6,022 bases of DNA from Phycisphaerae bacterium. GTDB lineage: Bacteria > Planctomycetota > Phycisphaerae > Phycisphaerales > SM1A02. How positions within the stretch are numbered: position 1 is the first letter of the stretch; each line of letters starts with the position of its first letter. The stretch is taken from the NCBI GenBank assembly GCA_018663565.1, contig JABJQE010000039.1, positions 1 through 6,022 on the forward strand. The letters run 5' to 3'. Positions 1-6,022 of this stretch are shown in pieces. The notes beneath the pieces were generated by a model that did no database searches, was not told the origin of the DNA, and worked only from the letters and a program-made list of their open reading frames with translations. The translations under genes were made by a program, and so were the position numbers.

Positions 1-831
1 TCGGAAGTACAATATGGCCGATTGCGAAATAGCATCCCGAACGAGGTCTTGGCTTTCCAAGAAGCCAAGGGACGTAACATCCCCGCGATCAACTGCTGCC
101 TGAAGTTGCTCCTCGGGAATCGCATCGTGGCCAGTTTCTACCATCCCAGCTATTGTGAAGAAAACATCAGGACGTGTTTTTCGAACGATCTGGGCAGCCT
201 TGAGGTACTCATTCACACCCTTGGACCTGAGCAATCGACCGAGCATGAGAATGGACAACCGCTCAGGCAATGGAGTCTCAGGAAATGCTTCTAGATCTAC
301 GCCACAACCGGCAGTAACAATTGAATTCGTTGCATCTACTACAACCCGATGATCACGAAGTGAGGCAAGATCATCTGGGTTCTGGGCGATAACACAGGTA
401 GCGTTCGTTGAACTCCTTCGCAGAAGGCGCCATACAATGCGACTTGTCAGACTGCTACTGAGCAACAGACGACCAAGTCCACAAAACACAATTCCAATCC
501 GACGAATGCCTGCGAGGCGCCCTGCAATGGGCCCATACAAGTTTGGCTTGATTGTCCAGGTCAGCAACACATCTGGCCGGGTACGGCGAAACAACCGCCA
601 CATTTTCCAAGTCAGCCAGATGTCCCCAAGGACTCGAATTCGATTGCGAGCAATTGGGAGATGCTCGCACCGAACTCCCATGGCAACCATTTGTTCAGCG
701 ACGCCGTCGCCCGGCTGAAGATCTGTCGCCACAGTGACCTCGTGGCCGGCACGCTGCAACGCCCTTAAGAGCGGCGATCTGAAGTAGACCAACGCCCGGC
801 TGAATCCTTCAATGAGAAGTACGTGTGCCAT
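1..831 (-). CDS. Family 4 glycosyltransferase, CapM/PglA-like (3'-partial, cut by left edge)
   Basis: Reading the minus strand from the ATG at 831-829 gives 277 codons with no stop before the edge, so the C-terminal part lies outside. The protein begins MAHVLLIEGFSRALVYFRSP and then RALQRAGHEVTVAT, the usual first Rossmann strand and helix of GT-B glycosyltransferases. TIKPN (residues 93-97) followed by YGPIAGRLAG, GLG (118-120), GCGVD (175-179) and GRLLRSKG (198-205) match the CapM/PglA-type GT4 family; the last is the start of the nucleotide-sugar-binding half. The conserved E-x7-E donor motif would lie beyond the edge. Such enzymes transfer a sugar from a nucleotide donor to a lipid-linked glycan on the cytoplasmic face of the inner membrane. 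No signal peptide is seen. No strong ribosome binding site precedes the ATG, but the homologous N-terminus begins right at it. It is divergent from the neighbouring epimerase, which supports a surface-polysaccharide role. Donor and acceptor cannot be told from the sequence. Confidence 0.88.
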   Translation of the reverse strand, partial: MAHVLLIEGFSRALVYFRSPLLRALQRAGHEVTVATDLQPGDGVAEQMVAMGVRCEHLPIARNRIRVLGDIWLTWKMWRLFRRTRPDVLLTWTIKPNLYGPIAGRLAGIRRIGIVFCGLGRLLLSSSLTSRIVWRLLRRSSTNATCVIAQNPDDLASLRDHRVVVDATNSIVTAGCGVDLEAFPETPLPERLSILMLGRLLRSKGVNEYLKAAQIVRKTRPDVFFTIAGMVETGHDAIPEEQLQAAVDRGDVTSLGFLESQDLVRDAISQSAILYFR

Positions 832-883
832 ACAAGTAGTCGGATACCATACCTGCCCGCTTCCATCACAGGAGTCCTGACAC

Positions 884-1912
884 ATGCGTGTGCTTATCAC
901 CGGTGCGGCCGGCTTTATTGGGTCCTTTACTACGCATCGCCTTCTTGAGCAAGGTGAGACCGTCATCGGCCTAGACAATCTGAATGATTATTACGATCCA
1001 ACACTTAAAGATGCTCGGATAGCACGCATTCAAGATCGATCAGACGCAAACCGATTTGAATTCATCAAAGCCGACATCACAGACTCGGGTGCTATGGCTC
1101 ACATATTTGAGTCTGGAAAGTTCGACCGCGTGGTCCATCTCGCCGCCCAAGCTGGCGTGAGGTACTCAATTGAAAATCCCCACGCTTACGCATCTGCGAA
1201 CCTCACTGGGTTCTTGAACATTCTTGAAGGATGTCGGCACAATAACATCGAGCACCTCGTGTACGCCTCTACGTCCTCTGTATATGGCAGCGACACAAGC
1301 ATGCCATTTTCTGAGCACGTTGGAGCAGACCATCCTCTGACGTTCTATGCGGCAACCAAACGGGCCAACGAGTTGATGGCGCACTCGTACTCCAACCTCT
1401 TCAATCTCCCATGCACTGGCCTTCGGTTCTTTACGGTCTATGGCCCCTGGGGACGGCCTGACATGGCCTTATTCCTCTTTACCAAGGCGATCTTGGATGG
1501 CAAACCAATCAACGTCTTCAACCACGGAGAACACCAGCGTGACTTCACGTACGTGGAAGACATTGTGTCTGGAGTTGTATACGCCTTAAATAATCCAGCA
1601 ACATCGGCTGATCACTATGATCCAAGGTCACCAGATCCAGCGATCAGCTCCGCTCCCTGGCGTGTATACAACATTGGAAATGGGAAGTCGATTGGATTGA
1701 TGGAATTCGTCAAAGTGCTCGAGGAAAAACTCGATCGCAAAGCGGATATCAATATGCTGGCCATGCAACCTGGTGATGTCCTCGCGACATGGTCAGACAC
1801 CAGTGACCTTAAGACGGACTTTGACTATCAAGCCACTACTTCAGTCGAAGAAGGTGTCGGAAAGTTTGTGGACTGGTACCTCAAGTACTACAGCCTCACA
1901 CCAGCTCTTTGA
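884..1912 (+). CDS. NAD-dependent nucleotide-sugar epimerase, UDP-glucuronate 4-epimerase type
   Basis: A complete 342-residue short-chain dehydrogenase/reductase of the extended (GalE-like) class. The NAD-binding GAAGFIG is at residues 7-13, with the acidic D31 after the second strand (GLDNLNDYYD). The catalytic set is the STSSVYG segment (129-135) with Y155 and K159 in YAATK. HLAAQAGVRYSIENP (85-99), RFFTVYGPWGRPDMALF (181-197) and HQRDFTYVEDIV (217-228) are typical of UDP-glucuronate 4-epimerases (CapI/LspL type), as is the SPDPAISSAPWRVYNIGN segment. It most likely interconverts UDP-glucuronate and UDP-galacturonate in the cytoplasm for capsule, exopolysaccharide or LPS. The start is supported by AGGAG at 870-874, 9 bases before the ATG, and by the glycine motif lying directly after it. 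The length is normal for the family. Its stop lies inside the tail of the convergent phosphatase gene. A related epimerase acting on UDP-glucose or UDP-N-acetylglucosamine is possible but less likely. Confidence 0.92.
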   Translation: MRVLITGAAGFIGSFTTHRLLEQGETVIGLDNLNDYYDPTLKDARIARIQDRSDANRFEFIKADITDSGAMAHIFESGKFDRVVHLAAQAGVRYSIENPHAYASANLTGFLNILEGCRHNNIEHLVYASTSSVYGSDTSMPFSEHVGADHPLTFYAATKRANELMAHSYSNLFNLPCTGLRFFTVYGPWGRPDMALFLFTKAILDGKPINVFNHGEHQRDFTYVEDIVSGVVYALNNPATSADHYDPRSPDPAISSAPWRVYNIGNGKSIGLMEFVKVLEEKLDRKADINMLAMQPGDVLATWSDTSDLKTDFDYQATTSVEEGVGKFVDWYLKYYSLTPAL

Positions 1913-2390
1913 CTCGCCAGAAGTGTCGCAATTCACCGCGGGCCTCGACGAGCAGGTCTGACCACTGATCAATTTCAAAGTCTATGACGGCAGCAGCAGC
2001 TGTTGGCATGACCGTGGCCACGCCAGCACACTCTTCCACTGCCGATGAGATTCCCGGGTTATGGGCGACAACAAGAACCGTCGATGCATTGCCAGATTCA
2101 GTTCCTACAACCTCGATGATGTCCTGCGGAAGCGGCAAGTACAACTGCTTCACTATTCGCACGTCAATACTCTGTCCAATTTCACCGGCAACGAGTTCCG
2201 CTGTTCGGTGTGCCCGTGTAGCCGTTGAACACAAAACCAGATCCGGCGATACGCCCTGCGATACCAACCATCGACCCATCAGCGGCGCTGCCAATTCGCC
2301 GCGATCATTGAGGGGACGTTCGTGATCTGCGAAACCTGTCTCCCAGGAAGACTTGGCATGTCGCATCAATATCAATGTTCGCATTGTCAC
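1896..2390 (-). CDS. sixA: SixA-like phosphohistidine phosphatase (histidine phosphatase superfamily)
   Basis: A complete 164-residue protein of the histidine phosphatase (phosphoglycerate-mutase-like) superfamily, short SixA branch. The phosphate-accepting RHA motif is at residues 10-12 in LILMRHAKSSW; H11 is the expected phospho-acceptor. The second motif STATRAHRTAE has R59, and the second catalytic histidine is H110 in VLVVAHNPG. SixA of Escherichia coli removes phosphate from phosphohistidine, for example in the phosphotransferase and phosphorelay systems; the substrate here is inferred only. The start is GTG at 2390, overlapping the stop of ppk1 by 4 bases (GTGA). GGAG at 2402-2399 sits 8 bases before it, which favours GTG over the in-frame ATG at 2384. 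The position directly after ppk1 suggests co-translation and a shared role in phosphate or polyphosphate metabolism. No membrane segment or signal peptide is seen. The gene symbol is by family, not proven orthology. Confidence 0.9.
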   Translation of the reverse strand: MTMRTLILMRHAKSSWETGFADHERPLNDRGELAAPLMGRWLVSQGVSPDLVLCSTATRAHRTAELVAGEIGQSIDVRIVKQLYLPLPQDIIEVVGTESGNASTVLVVAHNPGISSAVEECAGVATVMPTAAAAVIDFEIDQWSDLLVEARGELRHFWRVKELV

Positions 2391-5227
2391 GTCTTGGTCT
2401 CCATGTCGCTCTGGCGCAAGATGGCGGCGAGCGAGTGCACTTGCATGCGTTTCTGGTCAACTTGGTTCAATGACTTCTTGGCCTGCCGCAGCACGGACAT
2501 CGTCTCTGGCGTCACTCCTACCGCGTGCACAACGGTCCAGTGATCGTCTATTGCCATCCGCACTGCCTTGCTCGCGCCACGGCGGTCGGCTTTGATCATC
2601 CATCCTTCGTGATGCCCTGCATCGTTATCAACGCACAGATGAACTGGGCCTTCATCCACTCGAGCAACTGTCCAGCCTTCCATACGGAGCCAGCGTCGAA
2701 TGCGATGTGTAAGCCACTCCTCAGCACGATCAGAATGCTGAAGCAGCGAAAGTGGTCCACCCACAGACTGAGCAAGCAAAGGTGTCGGAGTCCACACCGT
2801 ATGGCGACCGACCTTGAACATTTCGATGTGGCCAGATGCCGCGAGCTGACGACCGGTCGCGGTTGTGAGGGATGGCGACAACTTGAGACGCTTACTGAGT
2901 TCGCCTGCTGTTCGCCACGGCGCATCGAGCAGCGCCAGACCAGCAAGCCGTTCTACACCGCCAAGTCGAGGTGTCTCTACATCCTGCGTTTGCGGTTGAG
3001 GAAGTTCCCGCAACACTCGGCTCGCAGCTGGGTGCTCGGTCATCGCCTCGATCTCAGCCCGCATTGCATCACGGCGAAGCGTGGCAAAGGTCCCCATCAC
3101 TTCAATACTGTCTTCGACCGCGCCCGCCGAAGGTGTCGGCTGATGCCACCCACCATGTGCATCCATAGACCACGCATCATTACGATCGGCGAGATTCACC
3201 TCGACAATTCTGTGCAGCCTCTTCTTTGCCTGCAGATCCGTAATCGGCGCAATGACTTCCACACGCTGCCCAAGATTCCGCTTCATCCAATCTGCCGATC
3301 CAATACACCAGTCGCCGCGAATCGGATCTTTTTTGCCATTGGCAAAGTGGTACACCCTGCTGTGTTCAAGAAAATCTCCGATGATTGATGTGATGCGAAC
3401 ATTATCGGTGTACCCCGGTACGCCAGCCTTCAAACAACAAAAGCCTCGAATGATGAGATCGCACTGCACGCCTGCCTGTGAAGCCCTGATGATCAACTGC
3501 ATCATCTTTGGATCTTCAAACTGATTCATCTTGGCAACAATGCGGGCGGGTCTTCCCGCCTTCGCGTGCGATATCTCTCGCTTGATTCGATGAGCAAATT
3601 GCGACCGCATGGTGACGGGCGCCACAAGAATCTGTTCATACTCCTTGTGTCTCGACCGACCAGTCAGGTAATTGAAGACTTGAATGACATCGTTTGTTAC
3701 GTCATCATTACACGTCAGTAAGCCACAGTCGCTGTAGTGCATGGCCGTTTGTGAGTGATAGTTCCCGGTTCCAATATGTGAATACGCACGAAACGCGCCG
3801 CCTTCTCGACGAATAATCAACGAGCACTTCGCGTGCGTCTTCAATCCGACAACGCCATACGCAACATGTACGCCGTGCTTCTCAAGCGTTCGGGTGAGTT
3901 GCAAATTGCGATCTTCATCAAACCGAGCTCGAAGCTCAACCAAACACGTCACCTGTTTGCCAGCCTCGGCAGCGCGCAACAAACTGTGAATGAACGGCGA
4001 ATCCGGATCAGTTCTGTACAAACATTGCTTGATCGCCACAACGTCCGGATCATCCGCGGCCTCGGCGATAAACCGCTCCACTGAAGCATGGAATGAGTCA
4101 TAGGGATGATTCAGCAAGATGTCGCCTCGACGTATGGCGTCAAAGATCGGTTCATTTCGATCTGCGAGGCGAACAGGAACAATCGGCTGCCAGGTAGGTG
4201 AGGAGAGATCAATACGGTCAAACTTGGTGAGGTCCATCAAGCCGCCCCACTCGAGTGGAACACAACGCTCATAATGAGACTTGGGGTCGAGCTCTAGTTC
4301 TTCCAAGATCAACTGTATGAGTTCGGGCGATGAACCCTCTGCTGTTTCAAGCCGAACGGCTTCGGCAAACCTCCGGTGACGCAACGACGCCTTCACCCAC
4401 TGAGCCAGATCACGCACGTCATCATCATCATCCTCTTCAAGCCCGATACCCCGGGTCACGCGAAATTCCATCACATCAAGAATCTGCATGCCCGGAAAAA
4501 TCGCTTCGAGGTTGCGACGCACAATGTCCGCCACACGCACAACACGGCACGGTGTTGTGTCTTGAATCTCACCAACTGGTCCGTGTGATGGCACTCTGAC
4601 CCAAGACGGAATGGAGTCCGGAATCTTGACGCGGGCGAACCGCGTTTCCGACTCACCTGGATCTGCAAGCAAGACGCCGAAGTTTCGTGAAAGATTGGAA
4701 ATGAATGGGAACGGATGTCCAGGGTCGACAGCAAGTGGTGTCAGGAGCGGAAACACATGACGATGAAACCAATCATCCACGCGGTTCTGATATCGACCGG
4801 GCAAGTCTTCCACGGCTGTAATGCGGATGCCTTCCTCAATGAGTTGCGGTCGCAAGGACTCGTTCCACAAAGCGGTTTGTCGCTGCACGACGCGGTGCAC
4901 TTGTTTTCGGGCTGCCGCGAGTTGCTTCCGTACTGAAAGGCCATCATGTGTCAGTTTGTCAATGCCAAGTTCAATACGCCGACGCAGTAGGGCCGCACGC
5001 TTCATGAAGAACTCATCAAGATTGCTTTCGCAAATCGCGAGGAATCGGAGTCGATCAAAGAGTGGCCGCGATGTGTCTTCGGACTGGGCGAGGACACGCT
5101 CATTGAAATCGAGCCATGCAAGATCTCGACCGAGATACAGCCTTGTATTTGGCGGCTCTACGCTTGAAGCCGAGTCATCGTGAGTTGAATGCGTATGTGT
5201 GTCGGTCATGGCGATTGCAATCCCCAT
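2387..5227 (-). CDS. ppk1: Polyphosphate kinase 1 with a long C-terminal extension
   Basis: A 946-residue PPK1, which reversibly polymerises the terminal phosphate of ATP into inorganic polyphosphate. The domains run in family order: N-terminal helical domain (about 30-135, with YLGRDLAWLDFNERVLAQ and ESNLDEFFM), head domain (about 136-345), C1 (about 346-530) and C2 (about 531-718). LNHPYDSF is at 372-379. The residues matching E. coli R375, R405, H435 and H592 are R405 (LYRTDP), R435 (ARFDED), H465 (LKTHAK, the phosphohistidine) and H622 (LEHSR), so the core should be active. PPK1 usually has about 690-740 residues; here about 215 follow the core, described separately. Two starts are possible: ATG 5227 (used here), with no ribosome binding site, and in-frame ATG 5209, preceded by GGGGA 11 bases away. 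Both leave the conserved N-terminus intact. A run of five aspartates (266-270) sits in the head domain, where the family is usually acidic. The gene ends in a GTGA overlap with the phosphatase gene. Confidence 0.95.
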   Translation of the reverse strand: MGIAIAMTDTHTHSTHDDSASSVEPPNTRLYLGRDLAWLDFNERVLAQSEDTSRPLFDRLRFLAICESNLDEFFMKRAALLRRRIELGIDKLTHDGLSVRKQLAAARKQVHRVVQRQTALWNESLRPQLIEEGIRITAVEDLPGRYQNRVDDWFHRHVFPLLTPLAVDPGHPFPFISNLSRNFGVLLADPGESETRFARVKIPDSIPSWVRVPSHGPVGEIQDTTPCRVVRVADIVRRNLEAIFPGMQILDVMEFRVTRGIGLEEDDDDDVRDLAQWVKASLRHRRFAEAVRLETAEGSSPELIQLILEELELDPKSHYERCVPLEWGGLMDLTKFDRIDLSSPTWQPIVPVRLADRNEPIFDAIRRGDILLNHPYDSFHASVERFIAEAADDPDVVAIKQCLYRTDPDSPFIHSLLRAAEAGKQVTCLVELRARFDEDRNLQLTRTLEKHGVHVAYGVVGLKTHAKCSLIIRREGGAFRAYSHIGTGNYHSQTAMHYSDCGLLTCNDDVTNDVIQVFNYLTGRSRHKEYEQILVAPVTMRSQFAHRIKREISHAKAGRPARIVAKMNQFEDPKMMQLIIRASQAGVQCDLIIRGFCCLKAGVPGYTDNVRITSIIGDFLEHSRVYHFANGKKDPIRGDWCIGSADWMKRNLGQRVEVIAPITDLQAKKRLHRIVEVNLADRNDAWSMDAHGGWHQPTPSAGAVEDSIEVMGTFATLRRDAMRAEIEAMTEHPAASRVLRELPQPQTQDVETPRLGGVERLAGLALLDAPWRTAGELSKRLKLSPSLTTATGRQLAASGHIEMFKVGRHTVWTPTPLLAQSVGGPLSLLQHSDRAEEWLTHRIRRWLRMEGWTVARVDEGPVHLCVDNDAGHHEGWMIKADRRGASKAVRMAIDDHWTVVHAVGVTPETMSVLRQAKKSLNQVDQKRMQVHSLAAILRQSDMETKT
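2399..2402 (-). promoter_or_regulatory. Ribosome binding site (GGAG) of the sixA-like gene, inside the ppk1 coding end
   Basis: On the minus strand GGAG lies 8 bases before GTG 2390 and 14 bases before the in-frame ATG 2384. The spacing decides for the GTG start. The site lies within the last codons of ppk1, so ribosomes finishing ppk1 pass directly over it, as expected for translational coupling. Confidence 0.6.
2408..2731 (-). other. Unrecognised alpha/beta domain at the PPK1 C-terminus (residues about 833-940)
   Basis: The predicted order by eye is helix (EEWLTHRIRRWLRMEG), strand (WTVARVDE), strand (VHLCVDND), strand (GWMIKADR), helix (ASKAVRMAIDD), strand (WTVVHAVGV), helix (PETMSVLRQAKKSL). 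This order is reminiscent of a restriction-endonuclease-like core, with IKADR where an E-x-K motif would stand, but the acidic residue is missing, so any such domain would be degenerate. I do not recognise a named family. Confidence 0.35.
2792..2959 (-). other. Winged-helix-like segment in the PPK1 extension (residues about 757-812)
   Basis: Residues 758-770 (VERLAGLALLDAP) fit a first helix. WRTAGELSKRLKLS fits the helix and turn before a recognition helix, SLTTATGRQLAASG fits the recognition helix, and HIEMFKVGRHTVWTPT fits the beta hairpin wing. The order and spacing resemble MarR/ArsR-type winged helices, in which 'opening a new helix after LKLS' and 'GRHTVW' are typical. This is pattern reading by eye; DNA binding is inferred, and such folds also serve protein-protein contacts. 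Confidence 0.5.
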
Positions 5228-5253
5228 GATAGAGGGTGAATGTCAAATGCCAA
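5226..5253 (-). promoter_or_regulatory. Possible sigma70-type promoter for ppk1
   Basis: On the minus strand TTGGCA (5253-5248) and TATCAT (5231-5226) are separated by 16 bases, close to the -35/-10 consensus. The predicted transcript would begin near 5219, inside the first codons of the longer ppk1 reading. If real, translation must begin at ATG 5209 with a leader of about 10 bases. Short motif matches of this kind occur by chance, and ppk1 could instead be read from the asparaginase promoter. Confidence 0.25.
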
Positions 5254-5266
5254 GGACCCGTGTTAT

Positions 5267-5306
5267 GGCCGCCACGAAGTAATCCATATGGGCGATCATG
5301 GCAGCC
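5267..5306 (-). other. Possible RNA hairpin between the asparaginase gene and ppk1
   Basis: On the minus strand GGCTGCCA (5306-5299) can pair with TGGCGGCC (5274-5267) through 8 pairs including one U-G, with a 24-base loop that contains the palindrome CCATATGG. In plus-strand RNA one pair would be a C-A mismatch, so the stem fits the minus transcript better. It begins 15 bases after the asparaginase stop. No T-run follows, so it is not a canonical intrinsic terminator. The loop is long and the stem may be chance. Confidence 0.2.
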
Positions 5307-5321
5307 CCGGCAAGTGAATAC

Positions 5322-6022
5322 TCATGGGCCAATTCCGATGCCGCAATCACCATGCTCACTTGCCCAGCCCCGATACATGCCTTGCGACGTAAATGGCAGC
5401 GTCAAATCGCCCTCTCTATTGACGGCAATAAGCCCACCAGAATCGGGCGGCATGGCCTCAAGAACCAATGCAGCAGCTGGCTCAATCGACTCGCCGAGGA
5501 GTTCAACACGAGCGGCGACTGCTCTAGCCGTACCGGCCAAGATAAATCGCTCGCCGATGCCTGTACAAGAGATGGCAACGCGGTCATCGGCCCATGTGCC
5601 CGCGCTAATCATGGGCGCGTCCCCAATGCGGCCAGGAAGCTTACCTGTTGTGCCGCCGGTAGAAGTTGCCGCTGCAACATGACCATATTGGTCGCACGCC
5701 ACAGCGCCGACTGTGGCTGGATGCGGGCCATCACCGCCATCAGCTGCGAGAAACCGGCGGAGCTGCTCAAGTCGACGCTCTGTCGTAAACCACTCATTGG
5801 GAACACGGTCAAGACCCCACGCCTTGGCTAGATCCTCGGCCCCTTGCCCGCCAACAAATACGTGCGAGGTTCGCTCAACCACTTGACGGGCGAGGCGAAT
5901 TGGGTTTCGAACGGTGCGAATTCCACACACTGCTCCAGCCCGCCCACTCGCCCCGTCCATTATTGAGGCTTCGAGTTCATGCACGCCGGCGGCTGAAAGT
6001 ACGGCCCCCCGCCCAGCCTGAA
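5322..6022 (-). CDS. Plant-type L-asparaginase / isoaspartyl peptidase, Ntn-hydrolase (5'-partial, cut by right edge)
   Basis: The frame is open to the right edge. Upstream of a GTG at 5984 it still encodes QAGRGAVLSAAG, which precedes VHELEASIMDG exactly as in this family, so the true start lies outside and GTG 5984 is internal. Counting from the V at that GTG, the nucleophile is T91 in ATVGAVACD, followed by AAATSTGG. The substrate-binding set KLPGRIGDAP (R119, D122) and SCTGIGE (T141, G142) is present, and the end GLIAVNREGDLTLPFTSQGMYRGW is typical. These proenzymes cut themselves before the threonine into alpha and beta chains and then hydrolyse isoaspartyl dipeptides and L-asparagine. 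The residue before T91 is Ala where the family usually has Gly. The protein ends at a TGA at 5324-5322, a normal C-terminus. It lies 94 bases upstream of ppk1 on the same strand; co-transcription is possible, a functional link is not evident. Secretion cannot be judged without the N-terminus. Confidence 0.9.
   Translation of the reverse strand, partial: QAGRGAVLSAAGVHELEASIMDGASGRAGAVCGIRTVRNPIRLARQVVERTSHVFVGGQGAEDLAKAWGLDRVPNEWFTTERRLEQLRRFLAADGGDGPHPATVGAVACDQYGHVAAATSTGGTTGKLPGRIGDAPMISAGTWADDRVAISCTGIGERFILAGTARAVAARVELLGESIEPAAALVLEAMPPDSGGLIAVNREGDLTLPFTSQGMYRGWASEHGDCGIGIGP

Larger units (their letters stand above)
2390..3040 (-). other. C-terminal extension of PPK1 (residues about 730-946), not part of the usual family core
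   Basis: The last element typical of PPK1 is the VMGTFATLRRDAMRAE region near residues 710-725. After it comes a Pro/Gln-rich linker (about 732-755), a winged-helix-like segment (757-812), a short spacer, and an alpha/beta segment (833-940). The reading frame is open and in phase with the core right to the overlap with the phosphatase gene. A normal start or ribosome binding site for a separate gene is not apparent, so this reads as one fused protein. The function is unknown. Confidence 0.7.

Noticed and set aside
22..737. Short open frames on both strands at the left edge
   Set aside because: They are shadows of the glycosyltransferase, which is open in one minus frame for 277 codons with clear GT4 motifs.
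832..883. Possible divergent promoters in the gap between the glycosyltransferase and the epimerase
   Set aside because: TACCAT-like -10 matches exist but no -35 at a proper distance on either strand; only the AGGAG ribosome binding site of the epimerase is convincing.
2390..3040. The ppk1 extension as a separate downstream gene
   Set aside because: The frame is continuous with the catalytic core, there is no stop between, and no ribosome binding site or start is evident at the junction.
2525..3388. A 287-residue open frame on the plus strand
   Set aside because: It lies wholly antisense to ppk1, its translation is rich in Cys, His and Arg without any family motif, and ppk1 explains the conservation of this region.
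4418..4432. A run of GAT/GAC codons (five aspartates) that looks like a trinucleotide repeat
   Set aside because: It falls in the head domain of PPK1, where family members are usually acidic; five units are too few to claim a variable repeat.
5298..5831. A 177-residue open frame on the plus strand, and a second one at 5236-5682
   Set aside because: Both are antisense to the asparaginase coding region, which has clear catalytic motifs; the translations resemble no protein family.

Overview
This window looks like ordinary bacterial chromosome. It is gene-dense, has mixed base composition, and carries five protein genes with short or overlapping junctions. I see no tRNA, rRNA, CRISPR array, insertion sequence or phage gene. 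The gene content (a CapM/PglA-like glycosyltransferase, a UDP-glucuronate 4-epimerase, a long polyphosphate kinase, a SixA-type phosphatase and a plant-type asparaginase) fits a Gram-negative environmental bacterium. A member of the Planctomycetota or a related phylum is a guess from general style; nothing in the sequence proves it.

Left part (1-1912): two divergent sugar-polymer genes share a 52-base gap. On the minus strand is the N-terminal two thirds of a family 4 glycosyltransferase, cut by the left edge. On the plus strand is a complete nucleotide-sugar epimerase of the UDP-glucuronate 4-epimerase type. Together they suggest the edge of a capsule, exopolysaccharide or lipopolysaccharide locus, with the epimerase making an activated sugar such as UDP-galacturonate and the transferase adding sugars to a lipid-linked glycan.

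Middle and right part (1896-6022): three minus-strand genes are read in the order asparaginase, polyphosphate kinase, SixA-like phosphatase. The kinase (ppk1) and the phosphatase overlap by 4 bases (GTGA), a sign of translational coupling. The phosphatase tail also overlaps the tail of the convergent epimerase by 17 bases, so no room is left for an intergenic terminator. The asparaginase is cut by the right edge and lies 94 bases upstream of ppk1; that gap holds a possible promoter and a possible hairpin.

The most unusual item is the polyphosphate kinase. Its catalytic core is intact, with both family histidines and both key arginines, but about 215 residues are added at the C-terminus. The addition reads as a winged-helix-like segment followed by an unrecognised alpha/beta domain. 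A kinase that autophosphorylates on histidine, coupled to a phosphohistidine-phosphatase-like protein and carrying a nucleic-acid-binding-like tail, is the best candidate here for something undescribed.
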